This document shows, one piece after another, positions 16,401-23,673 of a stretch of DNA of 23,673 nt. The stretch's first letter is position 1. Each line of letters starts with the position of its first letter. Position numbers and translations under genes: made by a program. The DNA lies in assembly GCA_021635425.1 (NCBI GenBank), contig JAJWOJ010000005.1, positions 1-23,673 of the forward strand, read 5' to 3'. The DNA comes from Clostridiales bacterium (GTDB lineage Bacteria; Bacillota; Clostridia; Christensenellales; Borkfalkiaceae). Below the pieces are notes generated by a model. That model did no database searches. It saw nothing but the letters and a program-made list of their open reading frames with translations, and was not told the DNA's origin.

Positions 16401-17530
16401 GTGATGCTTTCGCCGCCCGTGAAATTGTATGTTACGCCTGTCTTGTTTGCCCATGCAGCATCGTTGAGAACGCCGTCGACAGTTACGCCGTCGCTCGTTT
16501 TCGCCTGCGCATACATATCATACACGCCGTCTTTCGTAACGAGGGTGGCATTACCAAAGCCGTCTACGCCTTTGTCGTCGAAACGCCCGTCGTTAACCGA
16601 CCAATATTTGGAGTAATCGTCGCCTCCTTCGCTACCCTTTCCCGCAAACACGCAGGTGGAAGGCGTATCTTTCGTTTTCTGATAAATGAGCGTAGCGTAC
16701 AATTCGTTGCCGCTGTACACCTGACTTAAACTCGTTTCAGAAACGAAATATTCAAAAACTTCCACGGTCTTATCGCCGTCTCGGTACAGATAGGTCGCGC
16801 CTTTCGGAAGAGAAAGCGACCCATAGCCTGCGCCGTTGATGCCGAGGTATTCTCCTGCAAGCATCGTGCCTGTTCTCGTCCTTACCCATACCTGAATATT
16901 ATCGCTGTGTGCCTGGTTGCCGATAAGATCGGCTTCGTCAACGACGGCAGTTACACGGAAATAGGCACCGACATCGCGGTCGAATACGCCTTCATAAGTA
17001 ACGCTGTTGCCGTTGGAAGAGGCGGGCGTGCCGTCGGCATTGTAGATTCCGTCGCCGTCGGTATAGGTGTAGGAATCTTTGCCTTCAAGCGCCTCCGTCA
17101 AGCCCTCGATATGGCGGATGCAGGTGATCTCGATATTCCCCGTGATGTCCGCACCGGGGATGGTATATACGCCGCCGTCAGGAGCTGCTATATCGTATGG
17201 CTGCCCGCCGATGGTGACATTGATCTCAAATTCATAACCTTCCTGATACGGTTCATTGAAAGAATAATCCACGCCTCCTGTCGCAGTCGTCTTAGTCAAC
17301 TGCAGATCGTTGAGCGTTTCGCCCTGGTATCCGGTCGTATCATGGCTGCCCCACGCATACCTGTAGCCCGGCTCAACTTTCGTAACGGTATACGTTTCTG
17401 GCGTGCCGCTTGCGTTCGGGCCGCCTTTGTTGGAATCGTCATTGTCATTGTTCTTATTGCAAGCGACAAGGCATACCGCCATCGCCGCAAGCACCAGTGT
17501 CAAAATGAAAACCAAAGTTTTTTTCTTCAT
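13487..17530 (-). CDS. Large surface lipoprotein with two CBM9/DOMON-like modules and an InlB-type repeat
   Basis: 1347 residues. Signal peptide with lipobox LVAC (Cys24) and a low-complexity Asn/Asp linker (25-38). Two copies of one module follow. Copy A (about 138-530) has YTDGDGIYNADGTPASSNGN, TCVFAGKG, VTVDGVLNDAAWA and VFEGYVPYRVL. Copy B (about 963-1342) has YIDGDGVYGANGQPVESNGN, TCVFAGKP, VTLDGKLDESAWS and TFEGYVPYRVL. The VDGxLDExAW stretch resembles CBM9/DOMON-like sugar-binding modules. Between them are four or five short beta repeats (YTIPGADVTGNITITV type, about 540-765) and one Listeria-Bacteroides (InlB B) repeat (about 770-865). Probably a cell-surface glycan-binding protein feeding the ABC importer. 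Start ATG 17530 with GGAG; 168 bp separate it from the DUF4838 gene. No catalytic motif seen. Confidence 0.85.
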   Translation of the reverse strand: MKKKTLVFILTLVLAAMAVCLVACNKNNDNDDSNKGGPNASGTPETYTVTKVEPGYRYAWGSHDTTGYQGETLNDLQLTKTTATGGVDYSFNEPYQEGYEFEINVTIGGQPYDIAAPDGGVYTIPGADITGNIEITCIRHIEGLTEALEGKDSYTYTDGDGIYNADGTPASSNGNSVTYEGVFDRDVGAYFRVTAVVDEADLIGNQAHSDNIQVWVRTRTGTMLAGEYLGINGAGYGSLSLPKGATYLYRDGDKTVEVFEYFVSETSLSQVYSGNELYATLIYQKTKDTPSTCVFAGKGSEGGDDYSKYWSVNDGRFDDKGVDGFGNATLVTKDGVYDMYAQAKTSDGVTVDGVLNDAAWANKTGVTYNFTGGESITYNGFTGKNGIYFGVTAKSKTLAGLDDTKTALHLLFPDDTNSSDLYLRAIGLCWQQRVMGAEAVQIIKESDNTYTLVFEGYVPYRVLKAKRSNYEDFVTTDGKGNVTGVDVNMYFVAPSMKVTASGGTESEVWLKNGTASSIYNFTLSAEGLSDYCVPGYDVTATESVANVFTVTAADTAEYGKDYSFTVIKHVDNVVIEVAIAGKAYAMGEPTSEGVYTIPGADVTGNITITVREPIKVTATQTVAEVFEVTAPATAAYKKDYSFSVNKLVDNITMSVTIGGKEYTLDAPVNNTYKISGENVTDVIVINVFEPIKVGKPANVNFTLTGDDTVSRNGVYEFTVSASAGYVVTEVKIGEQTLTGTDGKYSYRAGTENFTISVTVETIQQAHEATFSIAFNANNGTGSTEATGIPLTKTNVEWGSPINLTSAISREGYIFLGWATSADADTPAYGASALENVTAYFYMNGDISDPVETGETVTLYAVWQAEEYALNVVQNGYADLGTHTSNTNGAASTPDYIIVSATKAVFDTDLTFTDTSTLSGYSDYEFEIVVTIDGIKYNLSAAQDGKYTIPGEEIVGVVSITVTRHIKGYEILKDKASVTYIDGDGVYGANGQPVESNGNSVKYEGVYDPSKGAYFRVTVVTKSIDNEGTATTSDQINVWMLKNGGTAASDAVRLRFGLSGSTINQNQIIDFTKVVYASPRNNDGTYTSVFELFFPASALTNYVSGNDLYLMIAYTPSDDNKARETCVFAGKPKREDFARYWSLCGTEANTVGWRNGILVNANGFYDFNGQARLNGVTLDGKLDESAWSGKTSVTYAAADMGKTGKEEITYTGFMGTDGFYYAATMKISSYNVAAADCTDTLILNFGSAGLANPRIELQITGLGNVNRVMGGVGVYITEADYYTVTFEGYVPYRVLDAKWPSFTYTEDCLSLYMGFNSGANKHWLKEGEYSGYAYNFTITKTGLALKES

Positions 17531-17679
17531 AATCTACTCCTTTGCAATATATTTTTTGCTATTGCCACCGCATCGCAAATCTGCGTTGCAGCACCTTTGA
17601 TCTTTGCCAGAATAGAGCAAAACCGTGTTATATAGAAACCATTTTTGCCGCTACTCCCTCTTTTTTTTAAATTTGTAAA

Positions 17680-17693
17680 GCATAGATCTATGC
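17680..17693. promoter_or_regulatory. 14-bp perfect palindrome in the gap after the DUF4838 gene
   Basis: GCATAGATCTATGC is a perfect dyad starting 5 nt after the DUF4838 stop (17699) and about 150 bp before the large lipoprotein start. It could be an operator for a secondary promoter or part of a weak hairpin. I find no convincing -35/-10 pair in this gap, so its function is open. Confidence 0.35.
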
Positions 17694-17698
17694 AATTT

Positions 17699-19807
17699 TT
17701 ATCTTTTTCCCTGCCAATCCTTTAACTTACCTGCCACTGTATAATAGGCTGTACCAAGTCCGCTGGTCGGATTCACTTCTCGCCATAAGGTTAGCCCCGT
17801 ATCCGACGCATCCTTGTAAACATCGATCATCAGTTCGATTTTCTCTTCGGCTGTAAAAAAATTCGTATTGTCGCCATAAATCGTTCCGATGAGATAGTTA
17901 AGCGAGACCCCTTCGCGCTTGATGCGCGTTTTCAATGTTTTATACAGCGCAGGATCGGAAATTTTGTACTTTTCAATTGACGTATATGCCTTTTCAAGGC
18001 TTGCTTTCCACTTTAACAGCCTATCATACTCGTAGAATTTGAGCGACACGGACAATGTTTTGTCGCCACCGTGCGTAGTGCGGAAGTTAAATTTCACCCA
18101 CTCATTGCCGATTTGCACTTCTTCTCCCCACCAGTAGTCGGCCCGCTCATCAAAATAAGTGCGGTAATCGTCAAACCACTCGCGCATGGCGGGCGCTGCA
18201 TCGTGATAGTAAGCAGTGAAGAAGCCATCAATCAATTTTTCGATATCCTGCGTACAGTCCCAAGAGAGTTGTGCGCTCAAATACGTTTTCAAATTGCCCC
18301 AGTCAGTCATCTGCGTATTGGCTGTCTGCCCCTGCGCGTGCAGGAACACGGCGTTGTTTTCCACATACCAGCGGATATTTTCGTCCATCGAATTATACGG
18401 ATTCTGCGGTACAAAATAGTTGGTATAGAATGTTTTATCGTACGTCCACATAGCTATGTGCGAAGCAATCGTTTTCCACTGCGCCATGCGCTTATATTCG
18501 ACTTCGTTCACATCGTCTTCGAACGTCTTGTAATAGTCGGCGGCGATGGGAGCATACAGGAGTGCGACGTTGTCGCCGAGAATAATGTCTTTGCCGTAAG
18601 GGCCATCTAAAATCGGCTCAAAAGTACCGTCTGAATTTTCTCGCACAGGCGGTTGCTCCGTCTGCTGATAAGCGAAAATAAACACCGTAATTTTGCGCCC
18701 GCCGTATTTTTCGTTCATATACTCTTGAAGGCTTTTCGCCACCTTATTAGCAACCACGATGTACGATGCGGCATTTGACCCGCCATATGCCTCGGTGATC
18801 TCTTTGCAATATTCACACTCGCACCAGTCGAAGTTATCGGCAGGCGTAAGACAGAAGAACAGCTCGCTGTCATTGGTATCGTTGCCGAATTTTGCATCGA
18901 TGAGCTTTTCCATTGATACTACCAAAGCGTTGACAAGCGCGCTTTGATCGGCTTCTCCGTGCTTTTTGCCGTCCGTACCTGAAGCGACAGGTCTGCCCGC
19001 ATAGCAAAGTTGGGTGGCTGCGCCCGTACTGCCGAATCCGAACCATTCGGGATGATCCGAATTTTCGTTCCTCGGCAAGATATACTGCGTCGTATGCCAG
19101 TTACCGGCACCGCCTTTACTGTCTCTTGCGGTTACGATAAAATCGTCCTGCGGAGTAGACCGCATTCTCAGCGCCGATTCGTTGTCTTTCGCTGATACGA
19201 ACTGCCCGTCTGCCATATACCGCACGGCAATGGAAGGCGTCACGGTCAAATCGAAATCGAGGAGTTTTTTCTCGGTTACGTCCCGTTCAAGATCATAACA
19301 GTCTTTTGCATAAAAATGATAGCCGAACTGCCTTTCCAAAAACTCGTACACAGCGAAAAGAGTGCCGTGTGTACTGCCGCCAACGAGATATATGCTCTGA
19401 TCTTTAGTAATAATGGCGTATCCATCCGTACCCAGCTTTCCTTTATCGACGGTAATACCGGCAGAGCGCAACAGCGCAGTATCACCTAAAGAGATATATT
19501 TTGCATCGGCGGTATGAGTAAGCCCTGTATCCGCTGACGCCTTTATCGTGATGCCGGGGGTAATTTCACCCAAAAATGTACGAAGTTCCTTTATTGCGGT
19601 ATCGATATACGAACCGTGAACTTCGGGATAGACGACCTTGTAATCGGTCGAGCTGTTTTCAATCAGATAGTATTGCGTCTCCTTCATATGTGATTCTTCT
19701 CCTTTTCCATCATTTTTTGTTCCGCAGCCGGGAAGAGCCACGCACCCCATCAAGCACGCCAATAAACACAAAAACACAAGAATTTTATTTTTTATGGTTT
19801 TTTTCAT
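17699..19807 (-). CDS. DUF4838 lipoprotein, probable surface glycan-active protein
   Basis: About 702 residues. Signal peptide with lipobox LPGC (Cys28 from this start). The N-terminal 200 residues form the beta/alpha domain seen before alpha-glucuronidase-type barrels (FLGEITPGITI, DGYAIITKDQSIYLVGG, GTLFAVYEFLERQFGYHFY). The barrel-like DUF4838 core follows with the family cysteine cluster PADNFDWCECEYC (near residues 322-334) and VFIFAYQQTEQPP. DUF4838 proteins occur in carbohydrate loci, and relationship to glycosidases is expected, but no reaction is established. Start choice: ATG 19807 has AGAGG 5 nt before it and gives a normal signal peptide; ATG 19834 (nine residues longer) overlaps the permease stop as ATGA and is the alternative. 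Confidence 0.85.
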   Translation of the reverse strand: MKKTIKNKILVFLCLLACLMGCVALPGCGTKNDGKGEESHMKETQYYLIENSSTDYKVVYPEVHGSYIDTAIKELRTFLGEITPGITIKASADTGLTHTADAKYISLGDTALLRSAGITVDKGKLGTDGYAIITKDQSIYLVGGSTHGTLFAVYEFLERQFGYHFYAKDCYDLERDVTEKKLLDFDLTVTPSIAVRYMADGQFVSAKDNESALRMRSTPQDDFIVTARDSKGGAGNWHTTQYILPRNENSDHPEWFGFGSTGAATQLCYAGRPVASGTDGKKHGEADQSALVNALVVSMEKLIDAKFGNDTNDSELFFCLTPADNFDWCECEYCKEITEAYGGSNAASYIVVANKVAKSLQEYMNEKYGGRKITVFIFAYQQTEQPPVRENSDGTFEPILDGPYGKDIILGDNVALLYAPIAADYYKTFEDDVNEVEYKRMAQWKTIASHIAMWTYDKTFYTNYFVPQNPYNSMDENIRWYVENNAVFLHAQGQTANTQMTDWGNLKTYLSAQLSWDCTQDIEKLIDGFFTAYYHDAAPAMREWFDDYRTYFDERADYWWGEEVQIGNEWVKFNFRTTHGGDKTLSVSLKFYEYDRLLKWKASLEKAYTSIEKYKISDPALYKTLKTRIKREGVSLNYLIGTIYGDNTNFFTAEEKIELMIDVYKDASDTGLTLWREVNPTSGLGTAYYTVAGKLKDWQGKR

Positions 19808-19830
19808 CTTTTCCTCTCGTAAATAATCCT

Positions 19831-20787
19831 TCATTCTTTCACGCCTCCCATCGTCACGTTGTTCATCAATCTGTTGTGGAAAGCGAGAAAGACTATAAAA
19901 ATGGGTAAAAACAGAATCATACAGCCCGCAACTTTATGCGGCAGATCGGAAGTAGCATTACCCGTTCCCCTGCTGAACTCAAACACACCAATAGCAAGGG
20001 TGGGATGGTTGGGAATGATAAGAAGCGGAGTTTGGTAGTCGTTCCACATTCCCACAAATTCCGTCAGGAACAATGTTAAAAATATTCCCTTTGCAAGCGG
20101 AAGCATAATTCGAAAAAAGATATCGAACTGCGATGCCCCATCGATCTCCGCCGCCTCCGAATACTCCTTTGAGATAGATTTGAAGTAGGCATGAAATATC
20201 ATAAAGTCCAACCCGATATAGTGCAGTTTCGTCACCCAAAAACCAAAAATTGTGTCGTATAATCCAAGCGCATGCATGACCTGCAACTGCGAAGGTCCCG
20301 AACCGACAATAGGCAGAATAATCGTAATAATATTAAAGGTATATAAGATTTTGGAAATAGGATAGTCGTTGAACTTCGCAACGCAGTACGCCGTAAAACA
20401 CTGCGCCGCCACCAGAAGAATCGAACCTACCACCGCCACGAGAATACTGTTCAAAAGCATTCCTTCCATATACACATACCGCGTGCCGTCTGCCGTTTTT
20501 ACCTCCACACGCATGGAGTCGTATACATCAAGATAGTTAGACAGCCGAAATTGCTTCGGAAACCCCAAGACGTTATAGAGGAATTCTTCCGACCCCTTCA
20601 ACGAAGCTAAAAAACCCCAAACGATCAGATACAGCAAAAAGACCGTATAAGCCACGAAAATAAGGAAAGCGACGATGTAAAGCGGACTTGTCGTCGTAAA
20701 AATATTTTTTAAGCGCTGCCCGGCTTTGAGCAACGTCCTTTTCAGCGACGCTCGTAAATCGTTCATCGTTGTCTTAATATTCTGCAT
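19831..20787 (-). CDS. Carbohydrate ABC transporter permease (MalG-type)
   Basis: 318 residues, six membrane segments (first at about 36-60). The cytoplasmic EAA loop, which contacts the ATPase, reads SEAAEIDGASQFDIFFRIML (from about 210). It forms the importer channel with the preceding permease. Start ATG 20787 has GGAGGTG and lies 17 nt after the first permease gene. An unusual insertion of charged residues (VKTADGTRYVYMEG, about 96-109) lies in the first external loop. No ATPase gene is present, so a shared MsmX-like ATPase elsewhere is likely. Confidence 0.93.
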   Translation of the reverse strand: MQNIKTTMNDLRASLKRTLLKAGQRLKNIFTTTSPLYIVAFLIFVAYTVFLLYLIVWGFLASLKGSEEFLYNVLGFPKQFRLSNYLDVYDSMRVEVKTADGTRYVYMEGMLLNSILVAVVGSILLVAAQCFTAYCVAKFNDYPISKILYTFNIITIILPIVGSGPSQLQVMHALGLYDTIFGFWVTKLHYIGLDFMIFHAYFKSISKEYSEAAEIDGASQFDIFFRIMLPLAKGIFLTLFLTEFVGMWNDYQTPLLIIPNHPTLAIGVFEFSRGTGNATSDLPHKVAGCMILFLPIFIVFLAFHNRLMNNVTMGGVKE

Positions 20788-20804
20788 TTTTCACCTCCGT
20801 AAAA

Positions 20805-21749
20805 TCAATCGGCTGAAGGGCCGAACTTGTTGAGCAACCAGCGAACAAGTAGCGTACACGGCGCCAGCAAGAGTGTGAAACACAGACCGGCCGCAGCCAA
20901 AAGAGGATAGTTTGCCTCCCCTGCCAACGTCCGTACATACATCCAGTAACCATAGGTGTAATAATCATACGGTGCGTCTGCCGCATAAAAAGTATACAGA
21001 TTGATCTGTTCGCCAAAGATTCCCGCCATTCTCGCCACAAAGAAAGTCAAAATGGTCGGATAGATAGTCGGAAGCGTTATTTTGAAAAACTCCTGCATGG
21101 GCGTACAACCGTCAAGTTGCGCAGCTTCTACCATGGAATCATTGATACTGCCCATCGTACCAACATATACGAGCATCCCGCTACCCAAACCTAACCACAA
21201 CGTATAGCAGATAATGCTTGGAAATGCGGTATTCGGATCAGCCAGAAGTCCTACCGTGGCGTTACCGGTCAGCACCGGCACCGCGGCATCGGCAAAAAAC
21301 TGAAACAGCGTGACCATGATAATGCCGGAGATCATGGACGGCGTAAACAGAATGACACGAAAAAACTTACCAAACAGGCGTTTCTTATAAATATAATTTG
21401 AAAGCAATATTCCGCCCGAATAGCTGACCAACAGCACCAGACCGAACATCATAAAGGTGTTCCCGAACGCCGCTTTCAGAAAGGGTAACGTTGTGAGATT
21501 GTGAAAAAACTCCTGAAAGTTTGAAAAAAATGCGCCGCCCGACAGCCACTTATACGACATCGTAACTTCATCGTATGTCTTAAACGCGAGCAAAATGGAA
21601 TTGAAATTAACATAGATGTAAAAAATGATTACCTGTAAAATCGGTATACCCGCCATGACAACGTAGAAGATACTATTCCTTAACAAATTCTTCCGTTTCA
21701 GACTCTTGCTTTTCACGGGCGATCGTTGTTCTAAAAGATCGTTCTGCAT
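20805..21749 (-). CDS. Carbohydrate ABC transporter permease (MalF-type)
   Basis: 314 residues with six membrane segments, the first at about 28-48 after a basic cytoplasmic N-terminus. EAA loop: VEAAQLDGCTPMQEFFKITL (from about 207). LFTPSMISGIIMVTLFQFFAD and the closing YPLLAAAGLCFTLLLAPCTLL are typical of sugar permeases with long binding proteins. Start ATG 21749 follows AAAGGAGAGG, 61 nt after the binding-protein stop. Partner of the MalG-type permease. Confidence 0.93.
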   Translation of the reverse strand: MQNDLLEQRSPVKSKSLKRKNLLRNSIFYVVMAGIPILQVIIFYIYVNFNSILLAFKTYDEVTMSYKWLSGGAFFSNFQEFFHNLTTLPFLKAAFGNTFMMFGLVLLVSYSGGILLSNYIYKKRLFGKFFRVILFTPSMISGIIMVTLFQFFADAAVPVLTGNATVGLLADPNTAFPSIICYTLWLGLGSGMLVYVGTMGSINDSMVEAAQLDGCTPMQEFFKITLPTIYPTILTFFVARMAGIFGEQINLYTFYAADAPYDYYTYGYWMYVRTLAGEANYPLLAAAGLCFTLLLAPCTLLVRWLLNKFGPSAD

Positions 21750-21810
21750 CGCTTACCTCTCCTTTCCGTATTACCGTTTGATAAATTTCACACATTGACG
21801 GGCGCACAAA

Positions 21811-23499
21811 TCACTCGAAGTCGTTCTGGAACGTTTCCTGCCAATACTCTTTATCAGCGAACAGCAATCCGTTAAAATAATCTTCTGCGGAAACGCCGCC
21901 CAAAAAGTCGGTTGTAGGATGGTTGTAACTGTGATCGCCGATTTTCACCGCCCATGATGTAGCGCTCAACAGAGTTCCTTTCTGCCGAGTAAACAACCGC
22001 GAATCGGCAAAAGGATACACGTTTTCAGACGCCTCTTTCACCTGCAGCAACTGTTTGGCATAATAAGTAAGATTATTGTTTTCACTAAGCGTATAAGCGT
22101 ATGGTTTTAAAAGACTTACCGTTTCGGTAAATTCCACAAGGCTGTCGTTGGAGTGCGCAAATTTAAGGAACTCTTTCGCAAGCTCGATTTTGCTTTCGTC
22201 GATATTCGCATTGATGAAGGCAGCAGACTGCTTGGAATTAAATAAAGTGTGCGTGCCGTCCACATGATCTTCCGTAGGCTTGGGCAGTGGCATCATACCG
22301 AATCGCTGTTCATATTTCCCACCGCCATACTGCTCATTTGTGGAAAAATACTCGTTCGCCTCGTTAAACCACCACGTTCCCTCAATGAGCATGGCGATTT
22401 CCTGTCCCAAAGGCGCCCCTTGGCTGGCATCTTCAGTCTTAATAAAATACGCCTGCATGGTCTTATGGTCGATGGTAGATTTATTCATTATTTTATTGCT
22501 GTAATACCCTTCATCGATAATGGTTTCGATAAATTTGAGTGCATAATACTTCCCCTGTTGCCTATAGAGCTTGTAACCGTCTCTGTCTGTAATCGTCTCT
22601 GCCGTTTGGCTTATGATCGGCGTTGTGCCGTCAAAGCCCGTGATTAAGCCTTCCGCTTCTCCGTTGAAAGTAAAGTTCAGACTGTACTGATCCGCCCCAT
22701 CCACATCGGCAGCCATACAGAACAAGAAAGAATTGATATACGAAAGGTCGTACTTCCCGTTCCATGCGATAGGAATCAGCGGCTGTCCTCCCTTTGTGCT
22801 CTTTGTCTGCTGAATGTGTTCGCACAGCGCAAAGAAGTCGTCGAATGTGCGGGGCAATCCGTCGTCATAAGTACCCTTCTTGCCGTCCTGTCCGACGGTC
22901 GCTTCTTTAACATTGCCTGTCCACCCGCCACCATCCTTGAAGTAAAATCCGTACTTTTCCCAAAGATCGACGTTGAACATAATTCCGTTGGTATCTTCAT
23001 AAAACGGAATCGCATAATATTTATTATCGTCCCTCTTATAGTATTCCGCCGCGCTTTCGTCCATTTTACTCTCGATCGTCGTTCCTTCAGGATCGCCGTA
23101 AGCGCTCAGATCGGCATTCTTGCCGCTCACTGCGTCGGTAATGTCCAAAAGCAACTTTTTATTCACCCACGTTTCGTAATCGACCCCCTCGTTGAATACC
23201 ACCTCCACGCGTTCACGCTTAAAATTATTGATTAGCGATGTTGCCCTGTCTACGCCTTCTACGAGCACTTGCACGCCCTTCTTTCCGTTCAATTCATAAT
23301 CGGCGAAAGCTTCTTCAAACCGGTCGGCAACAAGTTCGAGCCAACCTTTTCCGACACCCTGGTTGAGCGTTCCGACATATAACTGCGTTTTGGACGAATC
23401 GATTTTTTGAACGCCTGGAGTTCTGCGACACCCACTCATCGTCAAAGCCGTAAACGTCATAACCGCCACGCAAAATAATACAAGAATTTTCCTTTTCAT
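21811..23499 (-). CDS. Extracellular sugar-binding lipoprotein of the ABC importer
   Basis: 562 residues, longer than the usual 420-450 of family 1 binding proteins. Signal peptide with lipobox MSGC (Cys24). Family features are LNQGVGKGWLELVADRFEEAF at the start of the mature part, KYYAIPFYEDTNGIMFNVDLWEKYG, and IPIAWNGKYDLSY. It captures the oligosaccharide outside the membrane and passes it to the two permeases. Several substrate-facing aromatics (Trp/Tyr) are spread through the middle, consistent with an oligosaccharide. It is the first gene of the operon, start ATG 23499 with TAGGAG upstream and a strong promoter 31 bp before the start. Confidence 0.92.
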   Translation of the reverse strand: MKRKILVLFCVAVMTFTALTMSGCRRTPGVQKIDSSKTQLYVGTLNQGVGKGWLELVADRFEEAFADYELNGKKGVQVLVEGVDRATSLINNFKRERVEVVFNEGVDYETWVNKKLLLDITDAVSGKNADLSAYGDPEGTTIESKMDESAAEYYKRDDNKYYAIPFYEDTNGIMFNVDLWEKYGFYFKDGGGWTGNVKEATVGQDGKKGTYDDGLPRTFDDFFALCEHIQQTKSTKGGQPLIPIAWNGKYDLSYINSFLFCMAADVDGADQYSLNFTFNGEAEGLITGFDGTTPIISQTAETITDRDGYKLYRQQGKYYALKFIETIIDEGYYSNKIMNKSTIDHKTMQAYFIKTEDASQGAPLGQEIAMLIEGTWWFNEANEYFSTNEQYGGGKYEQRFGMMPLPKPTEDHVDGTHTLFNSKQSAAFINANIDESKIELAKEFLKFAHSNDSLVEFTETVSLLKPYAYTLSENNNLTYYAKQLLQVKEASENVYPFADSRLFTRQKGTLLSATSWAVKIGDHSYNHPTTDFLGGVSAEDYFNGLLFADKEYWQETFQNDFE

Positions 23500-23529
23500 T
23501 AGCTGATCTCCTACTCTTTTTATATTTTT

Positions 23530-23558
23530 ATTATAGCATAATTAATTTGACAATTCAA
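23530..23558 (-). promoter_or_regulatory. Sigma-A-type promoter of the sugar operon
   Basis: On the - strand, -35 TTGAAT (23553-23558), a 17-bp spacer, and -10 TATAAT (23530-23535) preceded by TGC, an extended -10. The spacing to the binding-protein start leaves a leader of about 25 nt after the expected start site at about 23523. The -35 lies inside TTGAATTGTCAA, a near-palindrome (TTGA-N4-TCAA) that could be a repressor site. Confidence 0.85.
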
Positions 23559-23602
23559 GTACTATTTTTTGCACAAATCTGCTCTGTATTGATAATTCCT
23601 CT

Positions 23603-23616
23603 GAAAAATATTTTTC
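23603..23616. repeat. AT-rich 14-bp palindrome upstream of the promoter
   Basis: GAAAAATATTTTTC is a perfect dyad about 45 bp upstream of the -35 box, directly beside a second TTGACA (reverse of 23615-23620). It might be an activator site or bent upstream DNA. The remaining flank to the window end has no visible gene. Confidence 0.35.
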
Positions 23617-23673
23617 TGTCAAATAATTTTACGGATGAAAAATTAATACATATTGTAGCGAATTGATAATATT

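Noticed and set aside
15000..17500. Long + strand open frames antisense to the large lipoprotein
   Set aside because: They are shadows of the repetitive, codon-biased lipoprotein gene; none has a ribosome site or recognisable protein content.
17531..17698. Separate promoter for the large lipoprotein
   Set aside because: TATATA-like sequence occurs, but no -35 at proper spacing; only the 14-bp palindrome stands out.
1..23673. CRISPR array, tRNA or rRNA genes
   Set aside because: No regularly spaced repeats and no tRNA or rRNA signatures were seen on either strand.

Overview
The window looks like chromosome from an anaerobic Firmicutes, probably a gut Clostridia lineage (Christensenellales-like is my best guess). 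The basis is moderate GC, lipoproteins with typical Gram-positive lipoboxes, a sugar ABC importer of the binding protein plus two permeases type without its own ATPase, and small genes of a kind seen in clostridial integrative elements. Assignment is by reading protein sequence, not by database search.

Region 1 (1-2.64 kb, + strand) is a scrapyard. It holds a doubly frameshifted IS3-family transposase (110-1278), the 3' end of a type I restriction gene hsdR (1488-2210), and the N-terminal antirepressor-like part of a probable Bro-N/Fic protein (2250-2633). The Fic remnant stops abruptly where a convergent membrane-protein gene also loses its 3' end, which marks a deletion or insertion joint at about 2617-2635.

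Region 2 (2.6-4.5 kb, - strand) carries small genes that look like part of an integrative element: a truncated single-pass membrane protein, two tightly coupled small proteins, an arginine/lysine/tyrosine-rich protein, and an HTH regulator that starts at TTG. A 10-bp perfect inverted repeat sits just upstream of the regulator.

Region 3 (4.67-10.12 kb, - strand) is a run of close or overlapping genes: a GH78/GH3 chimera of two gene remnants, a GH112 beta-galactoside phosphorylase, an MgtC-family protein, a CPA-type cation/proton antiporter, and a second MgtC-family protein. The run is unusually damaged. The GH112 gene has an in-frame TGA at a family glycine, the first mgtC has a frameshift, and the antiporter appears to have lost its ATG to ACG.

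Region 4 (10.14-23.5 kb, - strand) is an intact sugar-use operon. A strong promoter at 23530-23558 precedes a 562-aa solute-binding lipoprotein, two MalF/MalG-type permeases, a DUF4838 lipoprotein, a 1347-aa lipoprotein with an internal duplication, a TIM-barrel sugar isomerase/epimerase-like protein and a GH106-like glycosidase. GH106 and GH78 are alpha-L-rhamnosidase families, and GH112 includes beta-galactosyl-(1,4)-L-rhamnose phosphorylase as well as lacto-N-biose phosphorylase. A plausible reading is uptake and breakdown of a galactose/rhamnose-containing glycan such as rhamnogalacturonan side chains, with the promoter-distal half decaying.
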